64,000 nt of DNA from GCA-2708415 sp964353185 (GTDB taxonomy: Bacteria > Pseudomonadota > Alphaproteobacteria > Micavibrionales > Micavibrionaceae), in the NCBI GenBank assembly GCA_964353185.1, contig CAYGUV010000003.1:62001-126000 (forward strand). Reading direction: 5' to 3'. The notes below the pieces were generated by a model. That model was not told the DNA's origin and did not search any database. It saw nothing but the letters and a program-made list of their open reading frames with translations. Both the position numbers and the translations under genes were made by a program. This document shows positions 16,618-25,693 of this stretch, one piece after another. The first letter of the stretch is position 1; every line of letters begins with the position of its first letter.

Positions 16618-17178
16618 TTAAGCGGCAGCTTGCATATCGCTGTCGTTATCCATGTAATTTTTCATCATTTCTTGCATAGCTGCGGCATATTCTTCTGACC
16701 ACATACCTGAAAGCATGTTTTTATCAATTGCCACAGCTTCTTCGCTCCACATTGCGGCGGCACTTGTTGCCATTTGGCGCGATTCGTCCGGACCAGAAAC
16801 AGTACGGCCATCTAACTGCTCAGTTTCTGCCATTAAATTAACGGCATCGCCCATCACCATGACAGGCTTGTCAGACATCATCATGCTACCGATAAAACGT
16901 TTTGTGTGCGCGGTCATGTTTAATTTTTCATGGCTACGTGATCCGCCTGGAATAACCAGAACATCGTAATCCGCACCCAACGCTGTATTTATTTGCGCAT
17001 CAACGGCATAATTATGCCCCCAACCTTGTCCGTCCCAACCATTTACAAGACCTTGGTTTGCACTGATAACTTTCATATCCGCGCCAATTTCACGCATTTT
17101 CTTTTGCATGGCGATAAATTCAGATTCGTTAAACCCGTTTGCGACCAAAATCGCGACCTTCTGCCCTTTTGACATCAT
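16618..17178 (-). CDS. DJ-1/PfpI-like protein lacking the nucleophile Cys
   Basis: A 186-aa protein with the flavodoxin-like DJ-1/PfpI fold: KVAILVANGFNESEF at the N-terminus, ADYDVLVIPGG, and KPVMVMGDAVNLMAE where active members have an AICHG nucleophile elbow. The Cys and following His are replaced, so protease, glyoxalase or deglycase activity is unlikely. The sequence recalls the C-terminal DJ-1-like domain of large catalases, which also lacks the Cys. The C-terminal part is Met- and Ala-rich. ATG 17178 (or the adjacent ATG 17175) follows AGGTGTGTCT. A TTGACA box lies about 80 bases upstream. It is 8 bases before prfB and probably co-transcribed. Confidence 0.75.
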   Translation of the reverse strand: MMSKGQKVAILVANGFNESEFIAMQKKMREIGADMKVISANQGLVNGWDGQGWGHNYAVDAQINTALGADYDVLVIPGGSRSHEKLNMTAHTKRFIGSMMMSDKPVMVMGDAVNLMAETEQLDGRTVSGPDESRQMATSAAAMWSEEAVAIDKNMLSGMWSEEYAAAMQEMMKNYMDNDSDMQAAA

Positions 17179-17340
17179 AGACACACCTACTCTTTATTTG
17201 GTTATTGATAAATTTTTCAAGATGACGAAGGGATACTCTATTCCTGACTTATCTGTCAAGCTTTGCAAAATAATTATTTCGTAAATATAGGATAATTGTA
17301 AAATTTCCTTTCATTTCAAGGATATCTTTGCATTTTCACC

Positions 17341-17368
17341 TTTACTTTTCTTCATAGAGCAGTATAAA
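17341..17368 (+). promoter_or_regulatory. Putative promoter of the OmpA-like lipoprotein gene
   Basis: TTTACT (17341-17346), 16-base spacer, TATAAA (17363-17368). It leaves a leader of about 55 bases that carries the TTCGAAA inverted repeat and ends in AGGAG 11 bases before ATG. Confidence 0.45.
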
Positions 17369-17379
17369 CATAATGTTCG

Positions 17380-17399
17380 TTCGAAAAATAAATTTCGAA
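17380..17399 (+). promoter_or_regulatory. TTCGAAA inverted repeat in the leader of the OmpA-like gene
   Basis: TTCGAAA, 6-base spacer, TTTCGAA: both arms perfect. It lies just after the expected transcription start, so it could act as an operator or fold as a leader hairpin. It shares TTCGAAAAAT with the repeat at 14057-14068. Confidence 0.4.
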
Positions 17400-17431
17400 T
17401 AAAAGATAATAATTTTTAGGAGTTTTCAACC

Positions 17432-18325
17432 ATGAAAATGCTACGCCCAGTTTTGGCATTGGCTGCAATTGCAACTTTAACTGCCTGTTCTACTCATAAA
17501 TTTGCCGAAGTTGACGCTTTAAATGATGTCACTCCTGTCGGGAATACATTCACACAAGAATTAACAAAGAATTACCAAGCGCTTGTAAATAGCGAATTAT
17601 CAACATTTGATGATGAAGCAGACGCCCTTCACTTTAGCCGTAAAGGCTTGGCCGCCGCAGCCGGTAACATGGTTATGCCTGAGCCTGTTACAGACTGGAG
17701 CCTTCTACAAGGTCATGCAGAAGAATTAATTGTTGCGCGTTCACGTCTTGTAAATGTTTACGCAAATGGTGCCCGTGAAATGCAGCCAGAACTTTCCGCT
17801 TATGCGCAAGTTCGTTTTGATTGCTGGATCGAAGAACAAGAAGAAAATTTCCAACAAGATCAAATCTCTGCTTGTAAATCAAAATACTTAGACGCAATTG
17901 CACAATTGGAAGCAGCAACACCAGCTCCTCCTCCACCAGCGCCAGTTGTTGAACAGCCTTTTGACGTTGATCCAAATGCCCCAATGGCACTTGAGAATGC
18001 AAAATACATCGTATTCTTTGACTGGGATGAATATACATTGAACCCAGGTGCGATCAGCATCCTTGACGCAGCAGCAGCAGAAGCAACAACACGTAGTCTT
18101 GTTTCTATTGATCTAGTCGGTCACACAGATACATCTGGCTCAGACGATTATAACCAAAAGCTTTCTATGCAACGTGCGAATGTTGTTCGTGATGCGATGG
18201 TGCAGCGTGGTGTTAACCCATCACTTCTACAAGTGAACCACCGTGGTGAAAGCGACCTATTGGTCAGCACACCAGACGATGTGCGTGAGCCGGCAAACCG
18301 CCGTACAGAAATTACTTTTCAGTAA
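17432..18325 (+). CDS. OmpA-family lipoprotein
   Basis: A 297-aa outer-membrane lipoprotein. The signal peptide ends in the lipobox LTAC, so Cys19 would be lipidated. The N-terminal part (20-165) is helical and unassigned, followed by a Pro/Ala linker (APPPPAPVV). The C-terminal OmpA/MotB-like peptidoglycan-binding domain (about 190-297) carries VSIDLVGHTDTSGSDDYNQKLSMQRANVVRDAM and ends EPANRRTEITF. Expected role: anchoring the outer membrane to peptidoglycan. AGGAG precedes ATG. Codon use (frequent GCA, GTT, CGT) and the strong UUCG terminator suggest high expression. Confidence 0.92.
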   Translation: MKMLRPVLALAAIATLTACSTHKFAEVDALNDVTPVGNTFTQELTKNYQALVNSELSTFDDEADALHFSRKGLAAAAGNMVMPEPVTDWSLLQGHAEELIVARSRLVNVYANGAREMQPELSAYAQVRFDCWIEEQEENFQQDQISACKSKYLDAIAQLEAATPAPPPPAPVVEQPFDVDPNAPMALENAKYIVFFDWDEYTLNPGAISILDAAAAEATTRSLVSIDLVGHTDTSGSDDYNQKLSMQRANVVRDAMVQRGVNPSLLQVNHRGESDLLVSTPDDVREPANRRTEITFQ

Positions 18326-18349
18326 TTCTTGATAAAGCATACTAATTTA

Positions 18350-18382
18350 AAAAGACCAGTATTCGTACTGGTCTTTTTTTTG
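18350..18382 (+). terminator. Rho-independent terminator with UUCG tetraloop
   Basis: Stem GACCAGTA (18354-18361), loop TTCG, TACTGGTC, then a run of eight or more T. It ends the OmpA-like lipoprotein transcript and isolates it from trkH. Confidence 0.95.
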
Positions 18383-18403
18383 TGACTGCTTTAAATTATA
18401 ACA

Positions 18404-19846
18404 ATGGATTTACGCCCAATATTTTATGTTATCGGTATTCTACTTTGCACCCTTGCGGGTGGCATGCTCTTTCCCCTTATTGCAGATTTGGCCACGGGCA
18501 ACGATGATTGGAAAATCTTCCTGATCAGTATGACATTCACATCCTTTGTAGGGGGCGGTTTAATCCTCATAAACAAGGGTGACGAATTTAACATTACAAT
18601 GCGCCAGACCTTCTTGCTAACCACCCTCAGCTGGCTTGTTTTGGCCGCCGCGGCATCTCTTCCCTTTTATTTTTCTGCCATGGAGATGAGCCTTACTGAT
18701 TCTATCTTTGAATCGGTTTCTGGTATAACCACAACTGGCTCCACCGTGATTGTCGGTCTTGATAATGCGCCGCCAGGTATATTGCTTTGGCGAGCTATTT
18801 TACAATGGCTTGGCGGTATTGGTATTATCGTAATGGCATTATCGGTTCTGCCTTTTCTAAAAGTCGGGGGGATGCAGCTGTTCCAAACAGAATCATCTGA
18901 AAGTGAAAAAGCACTACCCCGCGCCAAACAATTGGCCGCGTCTATTGGTATGGTTTACCTGCTGCTGACAATTATTTGCATGCTTTGCTATCGCCTCTCT
19001 GGTCTTGGGGCGTTTGATTCGATGGCACACGCCATGACCACCATCGCAACAGGCGGCTTCTCAACTTTTGACTCCTCGTTTGCGGACATTGATGGCCCAT
19101 GGGCAGAAATTACCGCGACCATATTTATGATTATGGGTGGCTTGCCATTTATTTTATACGTGAAAGCCTTACGCGGAAATTTAAAATGCGTCTTTAAAGA
19201 CTCCCAAGTGCAAGCCTTCTTGCTCCTCATTTACATCTCCATTGGCTTAATGGTCATCTACTTAGTGTTTCATAACGGAATGGATTTTGGCGCGGCATTA
19301 ATAGGCTCCAGCTTTAATATCGTCTCTTTGATTACAGGAACAGGATACACAAATGCAAATTACGCCGCATGGGGTGGCTTTGCCGTGATTATCCTATTCT
19401 TCCTTATGGTTGTGGGTGGCTGTGCGGGGTCAACAACTTGCGGTATAAAAATCTTTAGATTCCAAGTCCTCTGGTCTGTAACAATTACACAATTAAAACA
19501 ACTTATTCATCCCCACGGCGTTTTCACCGCGCATTATAATAACCGCCCTATTCCCAACGGTGTTGCCGCTTCTGTCATGGGGTTCTTTTTTGTCTTTGCC
19601 TTTAGCTTCGTTATTCTAGCCTGCGCCTTATCGTTTATTGGTTTAGACTTCATCACCGCCATGTCTGGCGCGGCGACATCCATCGCCAATGTCGGCCCTG
19701 GCTTAGGCGATATTATTGGCCCAACTGGCACGTTTGAGCCTATCCCAGATGCCGCAAAATGGGTGATGTGCATTGGTATGATATTAGGACGTCTTGAGCT
19801 GTTTACTGTTCTGGTGTTGCTGATGCCACAATTCTGGCGTTCATAA
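18404..19846 (+). CDS. trkH: TrkH-family potassium transporter
   Basis: A 480-aa polytopic inner-membrane protein that takes up K+ together with the NAD-binding TrkA subunit (not in the window). Four pore-loop regions characteristic of TrkH/KtrB are visible: SGITTTGSTVI, TTIATGGFSTFD, ITGTGYTNANY and ATSIANVGPG, with conserved glycines of the selectivity filter. It also has GGIGIIVMALSVLP and MILGRLELFTVLVLLMP at the end, both typical. No Shine-Dalgarno is seen before ATG; AT-rich sequence (TAAATT 6 bases upstream) would fit a leaderless message. It stands alone between a terminator and a convergent lipoprotein gene. Confidence 0.93.
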   Translation: MDLRPIFYVIGILLCTLAGGMLFPLIADLATGNDDWKIFLISMTFTSFVGGGLILINKGDEFNITMRQTFLLTTLSWLVLAAAASLPFYFSAMEMSLTDSIFESVSGITTTGSTVIVGLDNAPPGILLWRAILQWLGGIGIIVMALSVLPFLKVGGMQLFQTESSESEKALPRAKQLAASIGMVYLLLTIICMLCYRLSGLGAFDSMAHAMTTIATGGFSTFDSSFADIDGPWAEITATIFMIMGGLPFILYVKALRGNLKCVFKDSQVQAFLLLIYISIGLMVIYLVFHNGMDFGAALIGSSFNIVSLITGTGYTNANYAAWGGFAVIILFFLMVVGGCAGSTTCGIKIFRFQVLWSVTITQLKQLIHPHGVFTAHYNNRPIPNGVAASVMGFFFVFAFSFVILACALSFIGLDFITAMSGAATSIANVGPGLGDIIGPTGTFEPIPDAAKWVMCIGMILGRLELFTVLVLLMPQFWRS

Positions 19847-19857
19847 ACAATAAAACC

Positions 19858-20454
19858 TTAAAGCTTATTCATGATGATATCACTGATGGCGCGATCAATA
19901 TCGCTCATCATGCGTTCGTAAAATTCAAACTGTGCAAACTCTCGCTCCTCTAATGTAACATTTGATGATACAACTAATTTTTGTTCATAATAAATTGTAT
20001 GCGGCGCAGCTTGTTGCCCGTCGGCTTGCATCAAAGATAACTCCAAAAGAACTTCCAAATTATATGTATCAATACTGATCCCTATCATAAAATTAAGAGG
20101 GTCTGTGTCCGACGTATTCTTTGTTAGCTTTGCTGTTTTAATATTGAAAACGAAAGTAGTTGGAAGGTTATTTTGCCCCTCCACCACAAACCGATCATTC
20201 GCATAGCGCTTTAACAAAAACGCAGGGCTTTCTCCAAATTCGTTCGAAACGCGGCGCGTCATTTCATCTGGTTTGAAACTCTGCGTAATGCGGGTGGATC
20301 CACCTTTGATACTATACGCTTTCAGATGATTAAACGTTAAATCGGGCAAAGGTTTTGCCCCTGTGTGGTCAATAACCGTACAACCCAAAAGCGTGCAAGC
20401 CATAGCGCAAGCTAAGACCGTGTTTCGAGCAGTTTGAATAGGTTTTTTAATCAT
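19858..20454 (-). CDS. Putative lipoprotein, 198 aa
   Basis: The signal peptide ends in LLGC, so Cys25 is the probable lipid attachment site. The mature part is a mixed alpha/beta domain with no motif I can name; it ends in a helix, FYERMMSDIDRAISDIIMNKL. It begins 29 bases after the hslO stop on the same strand, so the two are probably co-transcribed. Some ABC-transporter accessory lipoproteins have a similar size and shape, but I cannot confirm this. Confidence 0.75.
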   Translation of the reverse strand: MIKKPIQTARNTVLACAMACTLLGCTVIDHTGAKPLPDLTFNHLKAYSIKGGSTRITQSFKPDEMTRRVSNEFGESPAFLLKRYANDRFVVEGQNNLPTTFVFNIKTAKLTKNTSDTDPLNFMIGISIDTYNLEVLLELSLMQADGQQAAPHTIYYEQKLVVSSNVTLEEREFAQFEFYERMMSDIDRAISDIIMNKL

Positions 20455-20483
20455 AAGGCTGTTTCAAAATTACTAATTTTTGA

Positions 20484-21464
20484 TTATGAAGGACTAAGGA
20501 TTTCCTTACTAAGGTTATATTTCTTACTACAAAATTCACAAGTCATCGATAAATCATCTTCTTGCTTCATCTCATCGCGTTCTTCTTGCGCCATCATACG
20601 CACAATATTTTCAACTTTTTCAATGGAACATCGGCACGTATGACGCATTAAGATTGGGTCAAAAACACGCACACCTTCTTCATGAAATAATCGGATAAGA
20701 ATATCATGACCATGCAAATCTTCGGCTAATAATTCTTCGTCTTTACAACTATCAAGGAACACCATTGCACGGCGCCAATCATCTTCATCGCGGTTACTGA
20801 TGGGTGGAGGTTTCACCCCGCGTTCAGCAATCTGGTCTTGCCCTTCTTCAGGCATTTGTTGCAACATAATACCAGATGCGCGCCAGTTTCCATCTTTCTG
20901 ATCACCATCACGGCCAACGGCCATTTTAATACCTGTATCAATCTGTTCTGATTGCGTGAAATAATGCTGAACACATTCAACCAATGTCTTGCCTTTTAAT
21001 TCAACAATCCCTTGGTAACGGTCGCTCTCTTCGCCTTGGTCGACGGTAAAGGCAATATATCCCTTCCCTAACAACAACATTAAAGGCGCGCCTGATTTGA
21101 TAATGTCAGGCTGCATTTTGGCTACGCGCTCTTCATTAAAACTGGCGCAGCCGCGAATGCTCCATTTTCCAGAGGAATGTGATGTCATATCAGCAACCAA
21201 CATACTGATCGGTCCATCACCACTTGTTTGTAGTGTAAAGATACCATCATATTTTAACATCGATGATAATAACGCACATAATGTAATTGTTTCTGCCAAT
21301 AATTGACTAACCACTTCGGGGTAGTCATGCGCGTCTAAAATATCATCAAGCACACTGTCAAAACGTACAATGCGTCCACGCAGGCTAGATACCTCTAATT
21401 GAAAAGGTCTGATGACGTTTCCCGATATTTCTTTGGGGGACATTAATGGGACAACTTTACTCAT
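20484..21464 (-). CDS. hslO: Hsp33 redox-regulated chaperonin
   Basis: A holdase chaperone activated by oxidation, 326 aa. The zinc-binding cysteines of the redox switch are intact at the C-terminus: CRC (Cys277 and Cys279) and CEFC (Cys309 and Cys312). The N-terminal substrate-binding domain shows the family segments LLAETITLCALLSSMLKYDG, LQTSGDGPISMLVADM and YQGIVELKGKTLVECVQHYF. It is somewhat longer than the E. coli protein (292 aa). A downstream lipoprotein gene follows in the same direction. An ABC-2 permease gene lies 67 bases upstream on the same strand. Confidence 0.95.
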   Translation of the reverse strand: MSKVVPLMSPKEISGNVIRPFQLEVSSLRGRIVRFDSVLDDILDAHDYPEVVSQLLAETITLCALLSSMLKYDGIFTLQTSGDGPISMLVADMTSHSSGKWSIRGCASFNEERVAKMQPDIIKSGAPLMLLLGKGYIAFTVDQGEESDRYQGIVELKGKTLVECVQHYFTQSEQIDTGIKMAVGRDGDQKDGNWRASGIMLQQMPEEGQDQIAERGVKPPPISNRDEDDWRRAMVFLDSCKDEELLAEDLHGHDILIRLFHEEGVRVFDPILMRHTCRCSIEKVENIVRMMAQEERDEMKQEDDLSMTCEFCSKKYNLSKEILSPS

Positions 21465-21531
21465 TATTTTATTCTACCATATTTTTTATATTTGATGTGA
21501 AAAGACGACTTTTACAGATGCTTATAAAGCT

Positions 21532-22341
21532 TTACGACTTAATTTTGTAACCAGTCTTAATCATCAACCATGTCGCAATACCCAACACCAGATTAATGGC
21601 AACTAAAAACACTAAGCCAATGGTGACATTACCATCTGAATGACCAATAAAGCCGTATCGAAACCCATCTATCATATAAAAGAATGGGTTATAATGGGCC
21701 AAATCTGCCCAAAAATCTGGCAATTGATTAATGGAATAAAACGTCCCTGACAAAAAGGTTAAGGGCGTTACGATAAAATTTGTAACCGCGGCAATATGGT
21801 CAAACTTTTGCGACCAAATGCCCGCGGCTAACCCAATGCTTGATAACATCATCGTGCCCAAAACCGCAAACGCAACAATATGAAAGAATGAATGAAGGGG
21901 CAACCCGACTGTTACCGCAACAACAACGCCCACAACAGCGCCGACCATGACGCCGCGTGCGACACCCCCAATAATATACCCCCAAAATAATTCACCTGAC
22001 GATAATGGCGGCATCAAAATATCAACAATATTGCCTTGCACTTTTGCAATAACCATCGATGAAGAGGTATTCGCAAATGAATTTTGCACCATTGTCATCA
22101 TGATTAAACCAGGCGCCAAAAATGTCATATAGGGTATATCCGCAATCGTGCGGGTGATACCGCCAAAGGCCAACGCAAACACCGCATAAAAAAGCAACGT
22201 CGTCACAACAGGCGCAACAACAGTTTGCGTGTAAACATTAATAAAACGCCCCACTTCCTTACCAATTAGGGTTTGCAAGCCAACAATATTTATCCCATTG
22301 ATCTGGCGTGGTTCTAAGTTATTCTGTTTGGTCTCGCTCAT
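21532..22341 (-). CDS. ABC-2 type transporter permease
   Basis: A 269-aa inner-membrane protein with six predicted membrane segments and the ABC-2 permease pattern: GKEVGRFINVYTQTVVAPVV near the N-terminus, FLAPGLIMMTMVQNSFANTS in the middle, and the C-terminal FLSGTFYSINQLPDFW and YNPFFYMIDGFRYGFIG. Such permeases pair with an ATPase to export polysaccharides, drugs or lipids. No ATPase gene is adjacent, so the partner must be elsewhere. It is divergent from recX with only 23 bases between the starts. Confidence 0.9.
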   Translation of the reverse strand: MSETKQNNLEPRQINGINIVGLQTLIGKEVGRFINVYTQTVVAPVVTTLLFYAVFALAFGGITRTIADIPYMTFLAPGLIMMTMVQNSFANTSSSMVIAKVQGNIVDILMPPLSSGELFWGYIIGGVARGVMVGAVVGVVVAVTVGLPLHSFFHIVAFAVLGTMMLSSIGLAAGIWSQKFDHIAAVTNFIVTPLTFLSGTFYSINQLPDFWADLAHYNPFFYMIDGFRYGFIGHSDGNVTIGLVFLVAINLVLGIATWLMIKTGYKIKS

Positions 22342-22364
22342 GAAAATGATACCTTGTTAATATA

Positions 22365-23021
22365 ATGAATGACAAACAATACGATAAAGCAGACGCCTTC
22401 AAAAGAAAATCAAAAAAAGCCGATTTTAAAGGGAAAGATCGTGAAAAAAAACGCGAAATTAAACCGCCCAAGAAAATAACTGAAAAATACCTCTATAATT
22501 CGGGTCTTGCCTATCTTCAACGCTTTACCGCCAGTTCTATGCATTTTAAAACCGTTATGAAACGTAAAATTGACCGATCCTGTCGTCATCATGTTGATCA
22601 AGATCGTGAAGAATGCCTAGAGTTGCTTGATAAAACAGCGGATAAATTTCAGGAATTAGGCTTGCTAGATGATGAAGCATACCTCAAAGGGATGATTACA
22701 TCTTTCCGCCGCCGCGGCCTATCATCACGACAAATTGACGCAAAGCTTCGCCAAAAAGGCTATGATGGTGACCGTATAAAATCTGCGGTACGTCTTCATG
22801 ACTTAGATGAATATGATACGGAATATAAAGGTGATTTTTTTGCGGCATTAACATTCGCCCGTAAAAAGAAAATTGGCCCCTATGATACAAATGGTAAATA
22901 TGAATTTGACAAAGCATTGGGCGTCATGGGTCGTGCAGGCTACAGCTTTGAGACTGCGCAACGTATCATCAAAATGCCCCAAGACGAATTGGAAGAACAT
23001 TTAGACACAATGCCTTTATAG
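22365..23021 (+). CDS. recX: RecX-family regulatory protein
   Basis: A 218-aa basic protein that would modulate RecA filaments. It has a lysine-rich N-terminal extension (residues 1-40, KRKSKKADFKGKDREKKREIK) and then RecX-type three-helix repeats: YLQRFTASSMHFKTVMKRKI, LGLLDDEAYLKGMITSFRRR and GLSSRQIDAKLRQKGYDGDRI. The last two are the usual RecX signature. recA is not in the window. A TATAAT sequence overlaps the start codon region, and no Shine-Dalgarno is visible. It ends 4 bases from the convergent PAS kinase gene. Confidence 0.88.
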   Translation: MNDKQYDKADAFKRKSKKADFKGKDREKKREIKPPKKITEKYLYNSGLAYLQRFTASSMHFKTVMKRKIDRSCRHHVDQDREECLELLDKTADKFQELGLLDDEAYLKGMITSFRRRGLSSRQIDAKLRQKGYDGDRIKSAVRLHDLDEYDTEYKGDFFAALTFARKKKIGPYDTNGKYEFDKALGVMGRAGYSFETAQRIIKMPQDELEEHLDTMPL

Positions 23022-23025
23022 ATTA

Positions 23026-25569
23026 TTACACTTCTTCTGAAGTAGTCGTATTTTCTTTTTTAATATTTTTCTGGGTCACACGTTTTGCCGGGAAAATAAG
23101 TGTTGCAGTGGTCCCTATTCCCTTTTGTGAAACCAAATCTAATTCTCCGCCATGTAATTCAATTAAAGATTTCACAAGCGTTAGTCCCAAACCTGTTCCT
23201 GAAGTATTTCGGTTATGCTCTACCTCAACCTGCCCGAAAGGCGACAGCGCTTTTTCTAATTCTAAGTCTGTCATACCAATACCTGTATCCGTAATAGAAA
23301 GGTTTAATTGTCCTCTATCTGTGACGTTTGCATCAATCATAATTAAACTATTTGGTGGACTAAATTTTACCGAATTACCGACCAAGTTCAAAATCATTTG
23401 CTTAATCGCTTGGCTTTCACCAATCAAACCAAGGCCTTCATCAGTAACTTTGTTTTCAATGCGGATTTTTGCCGATTTAATCTTGTTATCCATCAATGAA
23501 ATGCACGACAAGACAGACTCGCGCACATTGACCGCCCCTTCTTGTAAGGTTCTTTCGCCTGCCTCAATACGTGACACATCCAGAATTTCATTAATTACTT
23601 TAAGAAGATTATTCCCGCTGTCATAAATGCTGCCTGCGTATTCTTTATATTCTTCTTGTTCAATTTTTCCAAACGCTTCGGAACGAATAATATCAGAAAA
23701 TCCAATCACTGCATTTAACGGGGTGCGTAATTCGTGGCTCATATTGGCCAAAAATTCAGACTTTGCACGGTTGGCTAAATCCGATTCTGTCTTGGCTTCT
23801 TTTAAGGCCATTTGCGCCTTACGACGTTGGTCAATATCTTCAATACTTCCTTCAAAATAAAGAAGATTTTGTTCTTCATCAAAAACGGGGCGAACATTAT
23901 CACTAATCCATACGACTGTTCCATCGGCACGTTTTACCTGCGTCTCATAGCTTTTTGCAATATTTAATAACTCAATCTCTGTTAAGAATTTATCTCTCTC
24001 CGCAGAATCTTTATAAATGTCTTCTGTTGCGTTCCTTACATCACGCAATATTAGGTCAGATGAATCATATTTTAAAATACGTGCATAAGCAGGGTTAACA
24101 CTTAAAAACTGCCCTGCTGGCGTTACCTGATAAATACCGCTCGCAGCGTTTTCAACGATGTTACGATATTTTTTTTCCGCTTCACTTAATGCGCGTTCGG
24201 CGCGGCGGCGCTCTTCCACATCAGTAATCGTGCCCACTAAATGCATTTCTTTTTGGTCTGATTGGCGCACTAAAGATAATGAAAACTCAACCGCGCGGAA
24301 TTTTCCATCGGCGCTACGAATACGTGTAAAAGAACGGTAAGAATTAGACGCACCAGAAATTAATGCTTTAATGCTTTTTTTCAACTCCGCTTGATCTTGC
24401 ACATAAATCATATCAAAAATACTGCGCCCTATGGAGCGATCTAAATCAAAACCCGTAACGGTTTTCCACGCTTCATTTAAAAATTGTATTTTTCCATCAT
24501 CAGAAAGTTCAACAATGATATCACTTACTGCGTTAATAATAGTGCTATGCTCTAACGCAGATTTTTGAATCATATCATTTAGACGCTCACGCTCAGTCAC
24601 TTGTTGATTTAGCTCAAAGTTTTTATGCGCTAGCTCCTTGTTCATTTTTGATAGTTTTTTAGATTGTAGCTGATTGTTTCTTACATATAACGTCCCGATC
24701 AATGTCAATGTCACACCAAATAACAACATTAGTAATGGAATTTTTTGCAAAAACGCTTCACGTGTGCCTATTTTTAATCCAACCTCAATCGAAATATCTT
24801 GACCAGCAATGCGCTGCGTTTTTATATCCGAATATTGCGCAAAATTATCAGCCCCTTTACTATCTTTATTTTGATGTATAAATAAGACTTCTGAACCTTT
24901 TGCATTTAAAATCTTTACCTGCTCCACCGTATTATTTTCAGAGTCTGTTTCCACGGTATAAAATGCATCAAAACTAAAAACAGCAATCGTATAAGCGTCA
25001 AGACCATAAGCGTTTATATGCTTTTTGACTAAACCATAAGCCCCATTCACTCCATCACTATCTTCTTGTAAGGGTAAAAAGATATATTGATTTTCTTTAA
25101 TGTTTTGAAAATCTATAAAATTTTTCTCGATAAACTCCCGTTCTTTTAACACAGAAATTTGACTGGTATTTTTCACCAATAAAGGAAACACCGATCCATT
25201 CGCTAGGTAGTATAGAGAATCAAAGTAGCCAGATGTTTTAATTTCCGTTTCAACGTAATCATATACCCCTTGGCTATCTATAGATTCTGTTTGTGATAAT
25301 ATAGTTGATAATGCATTGATTGATTTTTCTGCTTGGCTAAAATTAGTGAATATTTCTTCTTGAACTTTATTTGTTGTCTCCAACAATTCCTCACGCACAA
25401 TTTCACTGATAAAAACATTTAATGTGGCAAATGCCGTCACGGTCAAAATTACACCGTTCAAGAACACCATTAACTGCGCCATATTGCTCGATAGCCACCC
25501 TGTGTTTTCACGCATAGGTTTTGGCGGTGTCAGCCCAGGCTGATAATTATCGTTGCCTATATTGTTCAT
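23026..25569 (-). CDS. Membrane-bound PAS sensor histidine kinase
   Basis: An 847-aa sensor kinase. One membrane segment lies near residues 32-55, followed by an extracytoplasmic sensor region of about 220 residues and a second membrane segment (LLMLLFGVTLTLIGTLYV, about 280-298). A short coiled coil leads to two PAS domains, each with a PAC-like end (FLNEAWKTVTGFD about 350-460; FLSVNPAYARILKYDSSDL about 470-590). The HisKA domain has the phospho-acceptor His612 in MSHELRTPLNAVIGF. The HATPase domain has N (NLVGNSVKF), G1 (DTGIGM) and G2 (GTGLGL) boxes. No receiver domain and no adjacent response regulator are present, so it is an orphan kinase. Confidence 0.93.
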   Translation of the reverse strand: MNNIGNDNYQPGLTPPKPMRENTGWLSSNMAQLMVFLNGVILTVTAFATLNVFISEIVREELLETTNKVQEEIFTNFSQAEKSINALSTILSQTESIDSQGVYDYVETEIKTSGYFDSLYYLANGSVFPLLVKNTSQISVLKEREFIEKNFIDFQNIKENQYIFLPLQEDSDGVNGAYGLVKKHINAYGLDAYTIAVFSFDAFYTVETDSENNTVEQVKILNAKGSEVLFIHQNKDSKGADNFAQYSDIKTQRIAGQDISIEVGLKIGTREAFLQKIPLLMLLFGVTLTLIGTLYVRNNQLQSKKLSKMNKELAHKNFELNQQVTERERLNDMIQKSALEHSTIINAVSDIIVELSDDGKIQFLNEAWKTVTGFDLDRSIGRSIFDMIYVQDQAELKKSIKALISGASNSYRSFTRIRSADGKFRAVEFSLSLVRQSDQKEMHLVGTITDVEERRRAERALSEAEKKYRNIVENAASGIYQVTPAGQFLSVNPAYARILKYDSSDLILRDVRNATEDIYKDSAERDKFLTEIELLNIAKSYETQVKRADGTVVWISDNVRPVFDEEQNLLYFEGSIEDIDQRRKAQMALKEAKTESDLANRAKSEFLANMSHELRTPLNAVIGFSDIIRSEAFGKIEQEEYKEYAGSIYDSGNNLLKVINEILDVSRIEAGERTLQEGAVNVRESVLSCISLMDNKIKSAKIRIENKVTDEGLGLIGESQAIKQMILNLVGNSVKFSPPNSLIMIDANVTDRGQLNLSITDTGIGMTDLELEKALSPFGQVEVEHNRNTSGTGLGLTLVKSLIELHGGELDLVSQKGIGTTATLIFPAKRVTQKNIKKENTTTSEEV

Positions 25570-25693
25570 ATTATATTAATTTACCATAGATTCTTTGGTT
25601 ATCGTCTCTTACATCATCGCGTAAATGAGTTAATAGATTACTAAAAAAACTAATTATTTCAGCTATTTATTTTGTTATGGAAAGATAAGCTTT

